Shown here: piece by piece, positions 1 to 7,543 of the stretch | Numbering within the stretch: the first letter of the stretch is position 1 | Layout of the letters: each line of letters starts with the position of its first letter | Program-made: the position numbers and the translations under genes | Assembly: GCA_937872925.1 (NCBI GenBank) | Contig: CALMUT010000085.1 | Coordinates: 1 to 64,000 of the forward strand | DNA from: an uncultured Myxococcales bacterium | Lineage (GTDB): Bacteria; Myxococcota_A; Polyangia; Polyangiales; Polyangiaceae | DNA: 64,000 nucleotides | Reading direction: 5' to 3' | The notes under the pieces: model-generated | Seen by the model: only the letters and a program-made list of their open reading frames with translations | Databases searched by the model: none | What the model was told of the DNA's origin: nothing

Positions 1-244
1 TCTGACGCCACCCGCGCGGTTCGACGTCACGCCACGCGCCGGTGCGGACGCCACGCGCCACGGCCGTACGGCCTCTGACGCCACCCGCGCGGTTCGACGT
101 CACGCCACGCGCCGGTGCGAACGCCACGTGCCGCGGCCGTACGGCGTCTGACGCCACCCGCGCGGTTCGACGTCACGCCACGCGCCGGTGCGGACGCCAC
201 GCGCCACGGCCGTACGGCCTCTGACGCCACCCGCGCGGTTCGAC
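1..244. repeat. 73-bp tandem repeat array (3 full copies plus a partial one)
   Basis: Copies begin at 1, 74, 147 and 220, exactly 73 bp apart, and each begins TCTGACGCCACCCGCGCGG. Full copies differ at only a few positions; the last stops after about 25 bp. Each unit contains smaller echoes of GACGCCACGCGCC. The period is not a multiple of three, so no reading frame is kept through the array and coding is unlikely. The array runs off the left edge of the window, so its full copy number is unknown. It lies just upstream of a DUF559 gene remnant. Confidence 0.9.
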
Positions 245-330
245 CCCCGGGTCCCGCGCACGCACCACCGCACATCGTGGGAGGCCGATGACGGACAGGG
301 CCGGCAATCCAACCAAAGACATCTCCAAGT

Positions 331-397
331 GGCGCTTGTCATGACGGACATCGAGGCGACCGTGCGGCGCGTGCGGGAGGCGCTGGCTCTCCGCTGA
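331..397 (+). pseudogene. C-terminal remnant of a DUF559 endonuclease-like gene
   Basis: Bases 331-384 match 2666-2719, the end of the DUF559 gene below, with only a few mismatches. The shared peptide reads ALVMTDIEA-VRRVREAL and then stops at 397. No upstream DUF559 core (the IADF and VEVDGG motifs) is present, because the 73-bp repeats lie there instead. This is a broken second copy, probably left by recombination or repeat expansion. Any protein read from here would be a short non-functional tail. Confidence 0.75.
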
Positions 398-487
398 CGA
401 GCAACGCAGCGCGACGAATCTTCTCCCACGCCTGCTCGCACCAGACGTCATGGCCGATCCCTGAGTCGAGTGGTATGCGTCTCGAAC

Positions 488-1120
488 ATGCAACCCGTTT
501 CGCTCGCGCGCAAATTGATTTTGCTTTGTGCAGCGCTGCTCTCGGGCTGCGCCAGTGATGATGGAAGCGCGGACGAGCCGAAGGATGCGGGAAGCGAAAC
601 CGCGGCCGAGTGCCCGACGGTGCCGGCAGCGTGCGTGGCGGAGTTCTGTTCGCTCCGCTCGTGCGGCGCCGATTCCGTCTACGACGAGCACGGCTGTACC
701 AGGAAGGCCTGCGCCCGGCAGTCCGACTGCGCCCCGACTGAGAAGTGTCGCCCCAGAACCTTCAACTCGGTCAACTGCGTCCAGCAGCAAGACAAGTCAT
801 GCGAGTGTGTCTTCGGCCTTTCCATCAACACCCAGTCCCTCTGCCTGCCAGCGGATACCATCGCCCCCTGCGCGGAGTGCGACGGCGCTGCCCTGAACTG
901 CTCCAAACCAGGGGTGCCCGAAGCTGCTGCGTTTGCCCTCAGCAACGTGACGGCAACTTCGTGCGGAGGCAGGCGGGACTTCGGTCCCGAGAACCTCACA
1001 CTGCGTTGCGATACCAAAGAGCTTTGCATCGAAACGGACTGCGAAAAGTACACCTTCGACGGCAACACCCTATCCACCGCTTCTGGCCTGAAGTGCACGG
1101 TCGCTAGGGCACCGCCTTGA
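488..1120 (+). CDS. Cysteine-rich lipoprotein, function unknown
   Basis: About 210 residues. The ATG at 488 is preferred over one six codons upstream because it directly precedes a lipoprotein signal peptide: a basic start, a hydrophobic run, then the lipobox LLSGC near residue 21. The mature part opens with an acidic Asp/Glu/Ser linker and then carries many cysteines spread over about 180 residues, suggesting disulfides in the periplasm or on the cell surface. No catalytic motif was recognised. It stands alone on this strand between the repeat-rich left edge and a gene on the opposite strand. The style is typical of myxobacterial secreted Cys-rich lipoproteins. Confidence 0.8.
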   Translation: MQPVSLARKLILLCAALLSGCASDDGSADEPKDAGSETAAECPTVPAACVAEFCSLRSCGADSVYDEHGCTRKACARQSDCAPTEKCRPRTFNSVNCVQQQDKSCECVFGLSINTQSLCLPADTIAPCAECDGAALNCSKPGVPEAAAFALSNVTATSCGGRRDFGPENLTLRCDTKELCIETDCEKYTFDGNTLSTASGLKCTVARAPP

Positions 1121-1293
1121 TGACAGGGTGAATGCGCGGACACTGAACCGACAAGTTGCGCAACGGATCGCGAACTCGGTCCCCACCCTACTGCCAGTAC
1201 TCTTCGATCAGTACGCCCGACACCCCGTTCTCCGAAACGGTTGTCCCGAGCTTCAGCGCACGTGTTCCCTACCCCGAGCGCGCGCGACGACTC

Positions 1294-1650
1294 TCACCGC
1301 GCCCGCGACAGCGCCGTCAGCATCGCATACAGCGCATTGCCATGCTCGAGCACTCGCGCCAAGGCTTCCCGCGATCCCGCGCCGGACTCCACCGCGATTT
1401 CCACCGCGCAGATGGCTTCGATGGTTTCACCCCGCGCGATGCCGAACACGCGAGCCTTGTCCGCGCCAGACACGCGCCCCGCGGCTTCAGCAATGTTGCG
1501 ACAAGCACTCTTCGCCGCGCGCAAAGCCTGATCCCGCGAATCCCGATCCGTAATCCGCGCGTCCCGCGCCGCGCGGAGCAACTCCAGCGCGACTCCATAA
1601 GCCTTCAGCCGATGATGCGGAAGCAGAGAAGTTGATGTGGATGCAGTCAT
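1294..1650 (-). CDS. Four-helix bundle protein (S23/TIGR02436 family)
   Basis: A 118-residue protein starting at the ATG at 1650. It has the features of the S23/'four helix bundle' family: an N-terminal LKAYGVALELL helix, a conserved SACRNIAEAAGR segment, and two further amphipathic helices ending LYAMLTALSRAR. Relatives occur as free-standing bacterial genes, inside 23S rRNA intervening sequences, and as the Avd partner of diversity-generating retroelements. No reverse transcriptase or template repeat is nearby, so a DGR role is not supported here. The ribosome binding site AAGGAGGT is perfect but lies inside an inverted repeat (see next entry). Confidence 0.8.
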   Translation of the reverse strand: MTASTSTSLLPHHRLKAYGVALELLRAARDARITDRDSRDQALRAAKSACRNIAEAAGRVSGADKARVFGIARGETIEAICAVEIAVESGAGSREALARVLEHGNALYAMLTALSRAR

Positions 1651-1661
1651 AGTCGTTTCGA

Positions 1662-1687
1662 GACCTCCTTCACCCCAGAAGGAGGTC
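1662..1687 (-). promoter_or_regulatory. Hairpin that can sequester the ribosome binding site of the four-helix bundle gene
   Basis: The plus strand reads GACCTCCTT, eight bases CACCCCAG, then AAGGAGGTC: a perfect 9-bp inverted repeat. In the minus-strand transcript the 3' arm is the AAGGAGGT Shine-Dalgarno sequence, 12 nt before the ATG at 1650, and the 5' arm is an anti-Shine-Dalgarno sequence. The folded RNA would hide the ribosome binding site. Whether this is regulated is inference. Confidence 0.6.
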
Positions 1688-1839
1688 GAGAACTTCGACG
1701 GAACGCGCGGCGGCTCTTCAAACGCCCGCCAGTGCATGCATCCCCCAGTGACAGCGCCAGCTGGCACGGGGATGCAGCTCAACGTCCACGATGACTCCAA
1801 GATCCGCCACATCCCCCGTTCCCTTCTCCCCAAACGTTT

Positions 1840-1905
1840 ACGTGCACGTAGACGTAGACGTGCACGTAAACCTAGACGTGCACGTAAACTCAGACGTGCA
1901 CGCAC
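1840..1905. repeat. 18-bp tandem repeat centred on the palindrome ACGTGCACGT
   Basis: ACGTGCAC occurs at 1840, 1858, 1876 and 1894, exactly 18 bp apart. Unit: ACGTGCACGTAAACCTAG with minor changes. Each unit carries a 10-bp palindrome. The array fills the gap between the four-helix bundle gene and the truncated metallophosphoesterase copy. Confidence 0.85.
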
Positions 1906-1914
1906 ACTCCAGCC

Positions 1915-2107
1915 CTACTCCGTCAGCGCGTGCCCACTCGGCGTCGTCACCAGCGCGCCGTTCCACCATTCGAAGTCGCGTCCCATTGGATCTCCCGACG
2001 GGAAGAACACCAAGTAGCTCATGGCGTCGAACGCTAGGAAGCTGGGGCGGCCGCCGATGCCGTGGCCGATTTGATGCAAGGTGCGCCAGGTACCGGTGTT
2101 GAAGTAG
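1915..2107 (-). pseudogene. Truncated duplicate of the metallophosphoesterase 3' end
   Basis: This segment is nearly identical to 3744-3937, the 3' end of the intact metallophosphoesterase at 3744-4976. It encodes the same last 64 or so residues (from YFNTGTWRTLHQIGHG to GHALTE and the stop). Upstream of about 2107 similarity ends abruptly and none of the metal-binding motifs is present, so the copy cannot be an active enzyme. It marks a segmental duplication; the two copies bracket the DUF559 gene and a lipoprotein gene. Confidence 0.85.
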
Positions 2108-2291
2108 GGCTGCCCCCCCTCGCCGCGGCAGCGCTCGCACTGACGGAACAACGACATCGCGTGCACAGGCTTGGCGCCGCCGCGTCGGTCCCCACCCTTA
2201 CCTGTGCTCGCGCAGGCGGCGACCGGGGCAGCACTCCGTAACTTCGCCGAAACGCACAGCCGCCTGCGCTGCGCGCAGGTGGGCGGGACGG

Positions 2292-2723
2292 GTGCGTCAT
2301 TGTCGCGGAGATGATTTCGGATCGCGTTCGCGGGATACGTTTGTCAAAGAGTTGCCTCCAGCGGTTTCGGTTCCGCCCGTCATCGCGGCGTCCTGCGACG
2401 TCGCTGCTCGTGAACGAGCCGTGGATTCCTCAAGTGCGCTGCCATGCACCCAGCCGAAGTTGTGGTCTCGCCTGAAGAGCAGCCAGCTCGGCGTTGGCTT
2501 CCGACGGGAGTTTGTCGTCGGTCGATTCATCGCGGACTTCGCCGCGCCGTCGCGCCGGTTGATCGTGGAAGTTGACGGTGGCTACCACGCCCGCGTTGCC
2601 GCGCGGGATGCGCGGCGGGACCGCGCGCTAGCTCGCGCCGGGTGGCGCGTCCTCAGGCTGGATGCGGCGCTTGTCATGACGGACATCGAGGCGGCCGTGC
2701 AGCGCGTGCGGGAGGCGCTATGA
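2292..2723 (+). CDS. DUF559 (Vsr-like) endonuclease-domain protein
   Basis: 143 residues; the annotated start is a GTG. The recognisable domain starts near residue 54 with PKLWSRLKSSQLG and continues through the PD-(D/E)XK-like core: FRREFVVGRFIADF (Asp82) and LIVEVDGGYHA (Glu93, Asp95), then the RDARRDRALARAGWRVLRL segment typical of DUF559. The first 50 residues are low in conservation and the true start may be further in. Family members resemble very-short-patch-repair nucleases, but no activity is established for most. The 3' end is repeated as a remnant at 331-397. It sits between the two copies of the duplicated metallophosphoesterase end. Confidence 0.75.
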   Translation: MRHCRGDDFGSRSRDTFVKELPPAVSVPPVIAASCDVAARERAVDSSSALPCTQPKLWSRLKSSQLGVGFRREFVVGRFIADFAAPSRRLIVEVDGGYHARVAARDARRDRALARAGWRVLRLDAALVMTDIEAAVQRVREAL

Positions 2724-2798
2724 TCCGGCTATCGTGGGGACTCAAGAAGCTCGTCGTTTTAGAACAGCCACACCGGTACGACTCTCTTGTCACGCCTG

Positions 2799-3638
2799 AT
2801 GAAGCGGATTGCCGGCGGATGGTTCGCTATCGTGGTTTCGCTCGCGGCGGTCTCTGGCTGCAAGTGCGGCTCGTCGTCCACCAGAGACGCACCCGCAGCG
2901 CTCGCAAGCGCGACCACCGGCGAGGCGCTGCCCGATGCAGTGATCGAGATCGGAAGCGGGGAAGTGACGTTCAACGGCAAGGTCGTCGGTACTTCGGAAG
3001 TCGTGGAAGGTCAGAATCTCGCGATGCCGTTGCAGGGTCTCGCTGGTGTTCTCTCCGAGGCGGCGCAGGGCAAGGGCGAACATCTGGCCTGCATGCTCAC
3101 GGTGGAGGCCGGCACCGCCCAGTTGTTTACCTCGCTCGTGATAGACACGATCGCGGGTTCGCCTTTCGGCGGTGATCTGTATCTAGACACGACCCGAGGC
3201 GTCGTCCGCCTCGTCCAAGGTCTGGTGCGAGGGAGAGCGCTCGTGGCGGAGCTGGAAGGCGAGCGCCAGGTACGCCTATACTGGCAGAACCCGGGCTGGG
3301 TGCAGGAGCAGGACATCGAGTTCGTGGACGTGGCGCGTGACGTCGAGTTCGAAACCGCGAACTTGGAGATGCGCGGTCTCGATCAGAAGATCCGGGAGCT
3401 CTGGAAGAAGCAAGCGGGGGGTGCGAATTATGTTCTCATTCGACCCCATGGCAAGATGAGCTTCGTTCCCTTCGCTGCTGCGATCCGCTCTGCAGATCGC
3501 GCTCGACGCGAAATCGCCAAGGGCAAAGTAGCGTTCGAAATCGGCACGGCGCCATGGCGAAGCATCGGTGCCGAAGATGCCCTGCATTTCCACTCGCCAC
3601 CAAAGCCCGTGCCGGAAGCCGAACCGGCGAGAGAATAA
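2799..3638 (+). CDS. Lipoprotein, function unknown
   Basis: About 279 residues. The ATG at 2799 gives a clean lipoprotein signal peptide (MKRIAGGWFAIVV, lipobox AVSGC); an in-frame TTG four codons upstream is less likely. After a short Ser/Ala linker comes a segment (VIEIGSGEVTFNGKVVG) that faintly recalls ExbD-type periplasmic domains, and near the end a beta-rich YVLIRPHGKMSFVPF stretch. The similarity is too weak to name a family. No partner gene is obvious: it lies between the DUF559 gene and the oppositely oriented metallophosphoesterase. Confidence 0.7.
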   Translation: MKRIAGGWFAIVVSLAAVSGCKCGSSSTRDAPAALASATTGEALPDAVIEIGSGEVTFNGKVVGTSEVVEGQNLAMPLQGLAGVLSEAAQGKGEHLACMLTVEAGTAQLFTSLVIDTIAGSPFGGDLYLDTTRGVVRLVQGLVRGRALVAELEGERQVRLYWQNPGWVQEQDIEFVDVARDVEFETANLEMRGLDQKIRELWKKQAGGANYVLIRPHGKMSFVPFAAAIRSADRARREIAKGKVAFEIGTAPWRSIGAEDALHFHSPPKPVPEAEPARE

Positions 3639-3743
3639 GCGCGGCCGCCAATGGTTTGGGCGTCGGCTGGCGGCTGAGAATGCTGGGCACGTCGATGCCA
3701 CGGACGGATCTGCGCACCCGCAGCCCGCCCCACCCCCACGCCC

Positions 3744-4976
3744 CTACTCCGTCAGCGCGTGCCCACTCGGCGTCGTCACCAGCGCGCCGTTCCACCATTC
3801 GAAGTCGCGGCCCATTGGATCCCCCGAGGGGAAGAACACCAAGTAGCTCATCGCATCGAAGGCGAGGAAGCTGGGGCGGCCGCCGATGCCGTGGCCAATT
3901 TGATGCAAAGTGCGCCAGGTACCGGTGTTGAAGTAGACGGCGGGTTTTCCGTCCAGATTGCCCAAGGGCAGCATGGAGGCGAAGTGGGAGTGGCCGTTGA
4001 CGACGTAGCGGAGCTTTCCGCCGCGCTGTTCGAGCTGTTCGATGGCGCGGGTGGCCATGCGGCCGTCGAAGCTGTGTTGGAAGAGTTTGTACAGCTTGGT
4101 CAGGCGGTGATCGTGGGTGTGGGCCATGAGCTTGCCAGTAGACAGCTCGAGAAGCAGCTTGAGCTTCTTGCCAGTGTCCAACCCAAGGAACTTGTGCTGC
4201 TGGCGCATCCAGTGGCGTACGAAGTCGTTGTCGAGGAAGTCGCTGACCAAGTCCTGCCAGACCTTGCCGATGGGGCGCAGCAGCTCGCGCTGGCGGATGC
4301 CTATCTCCCGCACCCAGGCGGGCACAGCGTAGATAGGGCGTACGTCGTCGATGTCTTCGAGGGCCACTTCGCGCCGCCCGATCAGAGCTTGCACGTCGCG
4401 GGGAAAACGCACGATCAATTCCGAAGCCAGTGCGTCGCCGACGGTGCCAGCGCCGTCTACGCTGTCGTTGATGGGGTCGCCCAGGTGCCCGTGGTAAGCC
4501 AGCACGCCGTGCTCCTCGAATACGAGCTCCGTGGGGAACTCCACGTCTTCGTCGCGGCCCGTCATTGCTTTCCAAATGGCGCGTCGGGCCTTGGGTGCGA
4601 TAGAAAGCAGACGGTCGTGATTGCCCAGGGCATAGTAGATCTCGAGCTCGCCGCCCTGCACTTTGGAGCGGATGGCGTCGAAGAACGGGCGTTCGCGCTC
4701 CAAGATGGCGTCGGTGATGCGGTCGATGACCTCGACGCCGTCGCCCGGCAGCTCATGGTAGGGGCGATGCACCGTGCTGAGCCAAGTAGGCGAACGCACG
4801 AGATCGAAAAGATCCCCCACGAAGGCCAGCTTGGCCGGGCGCGTGCCCCGGGCAGCTTGGATGCGCACCCAAAAGCGTTGGAACGCGTCCAGCTTCGAGA
4901 CGGAAGATCCATGCAGCGCGTCCGTGAGATGGATATCACTCACGAAGATCAACATCGGCCGGTCGTTCCCCATCAC
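3744..4976 (-). CDS. Calcineurin-like metallophosphoesterase
   Basis: 410 residues with the full set of metallophosphoesterase motifs in order: SDIHL near residue 13, VGDLFDL near 54, LGNHDRL near 118, an AYHGHLGD segment, and NGHSHFA near 330. These provide the two-metal site for phosphoester hydrolysis. There is no signal peptide, so it is probably cytoplasmic. The substrate cannot be read from sequence. It is divergent from prmA, with starts about 80 bp apart. The last ~195 bp are duplicated at 1915-2107. Confidence 0.85.
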   Translation of the reverse strand: MMGNDRPMLIFVSDIHLTDALHGSSVSKLDAFQRFWVRIQAARGTRPAKLAFVGDLFDLVRSPTWLSTVHRPYHELPGDGVEVIDRITDAILERERPFFDAIRSKVQGGELEIYYALGNHDRLLSIAPKARRAIWKAMTGRDEDVEFPTELVFEEHGVLAYHGHLGDPINDSVDGAGTVGDALASELIVRFPRDVQALIGRREVALEDIDDVRPIYAVPAWVREIGIRQRELLRPIGKVWQDLVSDFLDNDFVRHWMRQQHKFLGLDTGKKLKLLLELSTGKLMAHTHDHRLTKLYKLFQHSFDGRMATRAIEQLEQRGGKLRYVVNGHSHFASMLPLGNLDGKPAVYFNTGTWRTLHQIGHGIGGRPSFLAFDAMSYLVFFPSGDPMGRDFEWWNGALVTTPSGHALTE

Positions 4977-5055
4977 CGGCAGTGTGGCACGAGTTGGTGG
5001 TGGGCGTCATGACTGCGTGTACTCCGCACTCCGAGCAGTTTCGACGGAGCGTGTC

Positions 5056-5898
5056 GTGACGGCGTCTGCGGCGTGGCGCGTGCGGGTCTTGGCGGAAGCG
5101 GCCCATGCAGAGGCATTGGCCGACTCCCTATTCGACGTCGGCGCGACGGGCGTCGACATGACGCCCCAGGGCGACGCCGTCGAAGTCACGCTGTATGCCG
5201 AAAAGAAGCGCGATGCGCTGCGCTTCCAACGCGAGATCCGGCAACATGCACCAGCATTGAGCGTCGAGCTGACGCGGATCTCGAAGGACGAGTGGCTCGC
5301 CCCCTGGCGAGAGTCCCTGGGCGCCGAACGCTTGTCGCCGAGGTTCTGCGTGCAGCCCGTCTGGCACGCGGTGGAGCCCGAAGCTGGCGTGCGCGCGATC
5401 CGGGTGGAGCCGGACCTGGTGTTCGGCGTGGGCGGTCACCCGTCGACGCGACTGGCCGCGGCGGCGGTAGAAGCGTGGTGCAAGCGCTACCCGGGGCGCA
5501 GCGTGCTCGATGTGGGCACAGGCACCGGGGTGCTCGCGATCATCGCGGCACATTGCGGCGCGCGCCGCGTGCTGGGCATCGACGTGGACCGTCGCGCGGT
5601 GCGCGCTGCCCGCAAACACGCGAAGCTCAACGACGCTGCGGGACGCGCGCGCTTTTCGGATCGCGGGTTGGAGGCGTTACACGAGCGGTATGATCTGGTG
5701 GTAGCAAACATAGAAGGCCACATCTTGCTGGCATTGGCGTCGGATTTGGCGCGGGTCACGGCGCACACGTTGGTGCTCACGGGACTGCTGCTCGAGCAGG
5801 TGGAGGACCTGGACAATGCGCTGGCGCCCCACGGTCTGCGCATTGTGGAGCGAGAAAGCGAAGAGGATTGGGCGCGTCTGACGCTAGAGCGAACGTGA
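5056..5898 (+). CDS. prmA: Ribosomal protein L11 methyltransferase
   Basis: About 280 residues from the GTG at 5056, which has a GGAG eight bases upstream; an earlier GTG at 5016 is possible. PrmA uses S-adenosylmethionine to methylate ribosomal protein L11. The N-terminal domain binds substrate, followed by the DEWLAPWRE linker, FGVGGHPSTRLA, the SAM motif DVGTGTGVLAI, the acidic GIDVD loop, and VVANIEGHIL at the position of the usual NI-x-x-x-x catalytic loop. Length and order fit the family. It is transcribed alone, divergent from the metallophosphoesterase. Confidence 0.85.
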   Translation: MTASAAWRVRVLAEAAHAEALADSLFDVGATGVDMTPQGDAVEVTLYAEKKRDALRFQREIRQHAPALSVELTRISKDEWLAPWRESLGAERLSPRFCVQPVWHAVEPEAGVRAIRVEPDLVFGVGGHPSTRLAAAAVEAWCKRYPGRSVLDVGTGTGVLAIIAAHCGARRVLGIDVDRRAVRAARKHAKLNDAAGRARFSDRGLEALHERYDLVVANIEGHILLALASDLARVTAHTLVLTGLLLEQVEDLDNALAPHGLRIVERESEEDWARLTLERT

Positions 5899-5938
5899 CG
5901 ACTGCGCTTCCGCGAGCGCGCGCTTGGGCAGGCGTTTG

Positions 5939-6550
5939 CTACGGCAGCACTTGCACGCTGCAGTCGGTGACCTTCACCCCCGCGCCGCCTTCTATCGCGT
6001 CCGCGTAGAACGCGATGGACGCTGGTCCGGCGGCGCAGTTCGTCACCTGGAAGTGCCAGTTACAGGGCGGCGGCCCCGCCACCAGGCAATCGCCTGTGTT
6101 CTTGGTGAACTGAACCTTGGCAGCTCCCGACTTGCACGCGACATCGAGGCGAACGTCCTCGTGCAAAATGACGTCGCTGTAAGTGACCTCGAAACCTCCC
6201 GCCGTAGGAGGATCGGGAAGCAACGTGAATCCCTTGCCCTTGCAGTTGGAGCCCACGCTGCCACCGCTGCCGGAGCTCCCGGCCTGACCGCCGTCGCCGC
6301 CCGCGCCACCACTGCCCGCCGCGCCGCCACTGCCCGCGGCTCCGGCACCGCCGCTTCCACCGCCGCCAGCGGAGCCCCCGGTGTTGCCCCCGGCGCCGCC
6401 GCTGGCACCACCCGTGCCCGCACTGGCATCCGAGCCGCCCATCCCACCGCTGCCGCCGCCCTGGATTGAGCTCTTGGAAGAGCACGCCCCCGTGCCCAAG
6501 CCGAAAAACACCACGAGAAGCGAGGTGAGCGACATGAGCGAAGCGCGCAT
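5939..6550 (-). CDS. Lipoprotein with Gly/Ser/Ala-rich linker (paralogue 1)
   Basis: 203 residues: signal peptide with lipobox near residue 23 (GTGAC), then about 75 residues of Gly/Ser/Ala repeats forming a flexible stalk, then a compact C-terminal domain with four to six cysteines. The C-terminal domain shares the pattern FEVTYSD, H-x-D-x-RLDV-x-C, C-x-W-x-F-x-VT-x-C, GPA-x-IxFY-x-D with the next gene upstream. This points to a tandem gene duplication of a small surface-displayed, disulfide-bonded beta domain. Function unknown. Confidence 0.8.
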   Translation of the reverse strand: MRASLMSLTSLLVVFFGLGTGACSSKSSIQGGGSGGMGGSDASAGTGGASGGAGGNTGGSAGGGGSGGAGAAGSGGAAGSGGAGGDGGQAGSSGSGGSVGSNCKGKGFTLLPDPPTAGGFEVTYSDVILHEDVRLDVACKSGAAKVQFTKNTGDCLVAGPPPCNWHFQVTNCAAGPASIAFYADAIEGGAGVKVTDCSVQVLP

Positions 6551-6661
6551 CCTGCTCGTATCTTTGCACAGGCCGCTGGATTGTCACCCATCTGCCCGGC
6601 TTTGGACCGAACCACGCCGGACGCGACCCTGAGGCCTGCCGATGCGCGCGCGTTGGTCTGG

Positions 6662-7228
6662 CTACTTCAGCGCTACGTTGCAGCTCGCGACTAACGTTCC
6701 TGGCCCACCTTTGGAGTCTTTGTAGAAGCCGATGGTGGCAGGGCCGGGCGTGCAACCAGTCACGCTGAAGACCCACTCGCAGTTCGCGGGACACCCGGCG
6801 CTCTTCAGCGAGACGCTCGCGGTTCCGTTGCATTGCACGTCGAGGCGAATGTCCACATGGCCGACGGAGTCCGAGTAGGTCACCTCGAAGGCCGACGCTT
6901 TGGGTGGGTCCTGGTCGAAGGTGAACACGTTGCACACCGGGCCTGCGTCGAATCCAGCATCCCCGCTGCCGCCGCTGCCCGCGCCACCGGAGCTGCCCCC
7001 GCTGCCGCTGACACCGCCGCTACCGCTGTTGCCCGCGCTGCCGCTCACCCCGCCGCTACCACTGCTGCCCGCGCTGCCGCCCGTGGCCCCAGTGCCGCCC
7101 GCGCCCGCGCTGGCGTCGCTGCCGGCATCCGTGGAGCTCGGGCGCCGCGCCGTGCTGTCCGACGAGCACGCCGATGACGAAACCGCCGCTACAACAAGAG
7201 CCAAAGCCGAAAGTGTGCTGATCTTCAT
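6662..7228 (-). CDS. Lipoprotein with Gly/Ser-rich linker (paralogue 2)
   Basis: 188 residues from the ATG that starts MKISTLSALALV. Lipobox SSSAC near residue 21, an acidic/Ser patch, about 55 residues of GSGG-type repeats, then the same cysteine-containing domain as the preceding entry (FEVTYSD, DIRLDVQC, CEWVFSVTGC, GPATIGFYKD). It lies 111 bp upstream of its paralogue on the same strand and the two may be co-transcribed. The conserved domain with a divergent linker suggests duplication followed by drift. No function can be assigned. Confidence 0.8.
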   Translation of the reverse strand: MKISTLSALALVVAAVSSSACSSDSTARRPSSTDAGSDASAGAGGTGATGGSAGSSGSGGVSGSAGNSGSGGVSGSGGSSGGAGSGGSGDAGFDAGPVCNVFTFDQDPPKASAFEVTYSDSVGHVDIRLDVQCNGTASVSLKSAGCPANCEWVFSVTGCTPGPATIGFYKDSKGGPGTLVASCNVALK

Positions 7229-7543
7229 GTCGCTGTCGTTCCCGCGCAGAACAAAAACGCGCTGTGTCCCTTTTCGCACGCCGCTCGCACTTCGTCTCAG
7301 GCAGTCTACGGCACCAGCGGGCTCAGGACGAGGCGACCACTCGAGCAGATGTAAGACCTCGAGAGCGCGGTGGTCTCCCCGCGGCCTACGCTGGCGTCGG
7401 GACGCGAAATAGTGAAGTCGATTGGACACGCCTTGCGCTGCAACCATTGGAAATAGCTACGTTTTCCCAAAGAGATTCAGGCGGCATCGGTATGGACGGA
7501 ACTGCCCTTTCGGGCTAGGAAGGGCGACGCCGAAATCCGCAGC
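7229..7543. other. Divergent intergenic region, 315 bp
   Basis: This separates the minus-strand lipoprotein pair from the plus-strand glycosyltransferase and must hold both promoters. I see no convincing consensus promoter, inverted repeat, RNA gene or small gene in it. Confidence 0.5.

Noticed and set aside
1-244. CRISPR array
   Set aside because: Copies are contiguous with no unique spacers, the 73-bp unit is too long, and no cas genes are near.
188-397. A 69-codon gene
   Set aside because: Most of it is read through the 73-bp repeats; only the last ~20 codons resemble a protein, and those are a DUF559 remnant.
1294-1650. Avd of a diversity-generating retroelement
   Set aside because: No reverse transcriptase, template repeat or variable repeat is visible; the free-standing four-helix bundle family is the simpler call.
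3759-5012. Long open frame of 417 codons on the plus strand
   Set aside because: It is antisense to the clear metallophosphoesterase gene with all its motifs; long antisense frames are common in GC-rich DNA.
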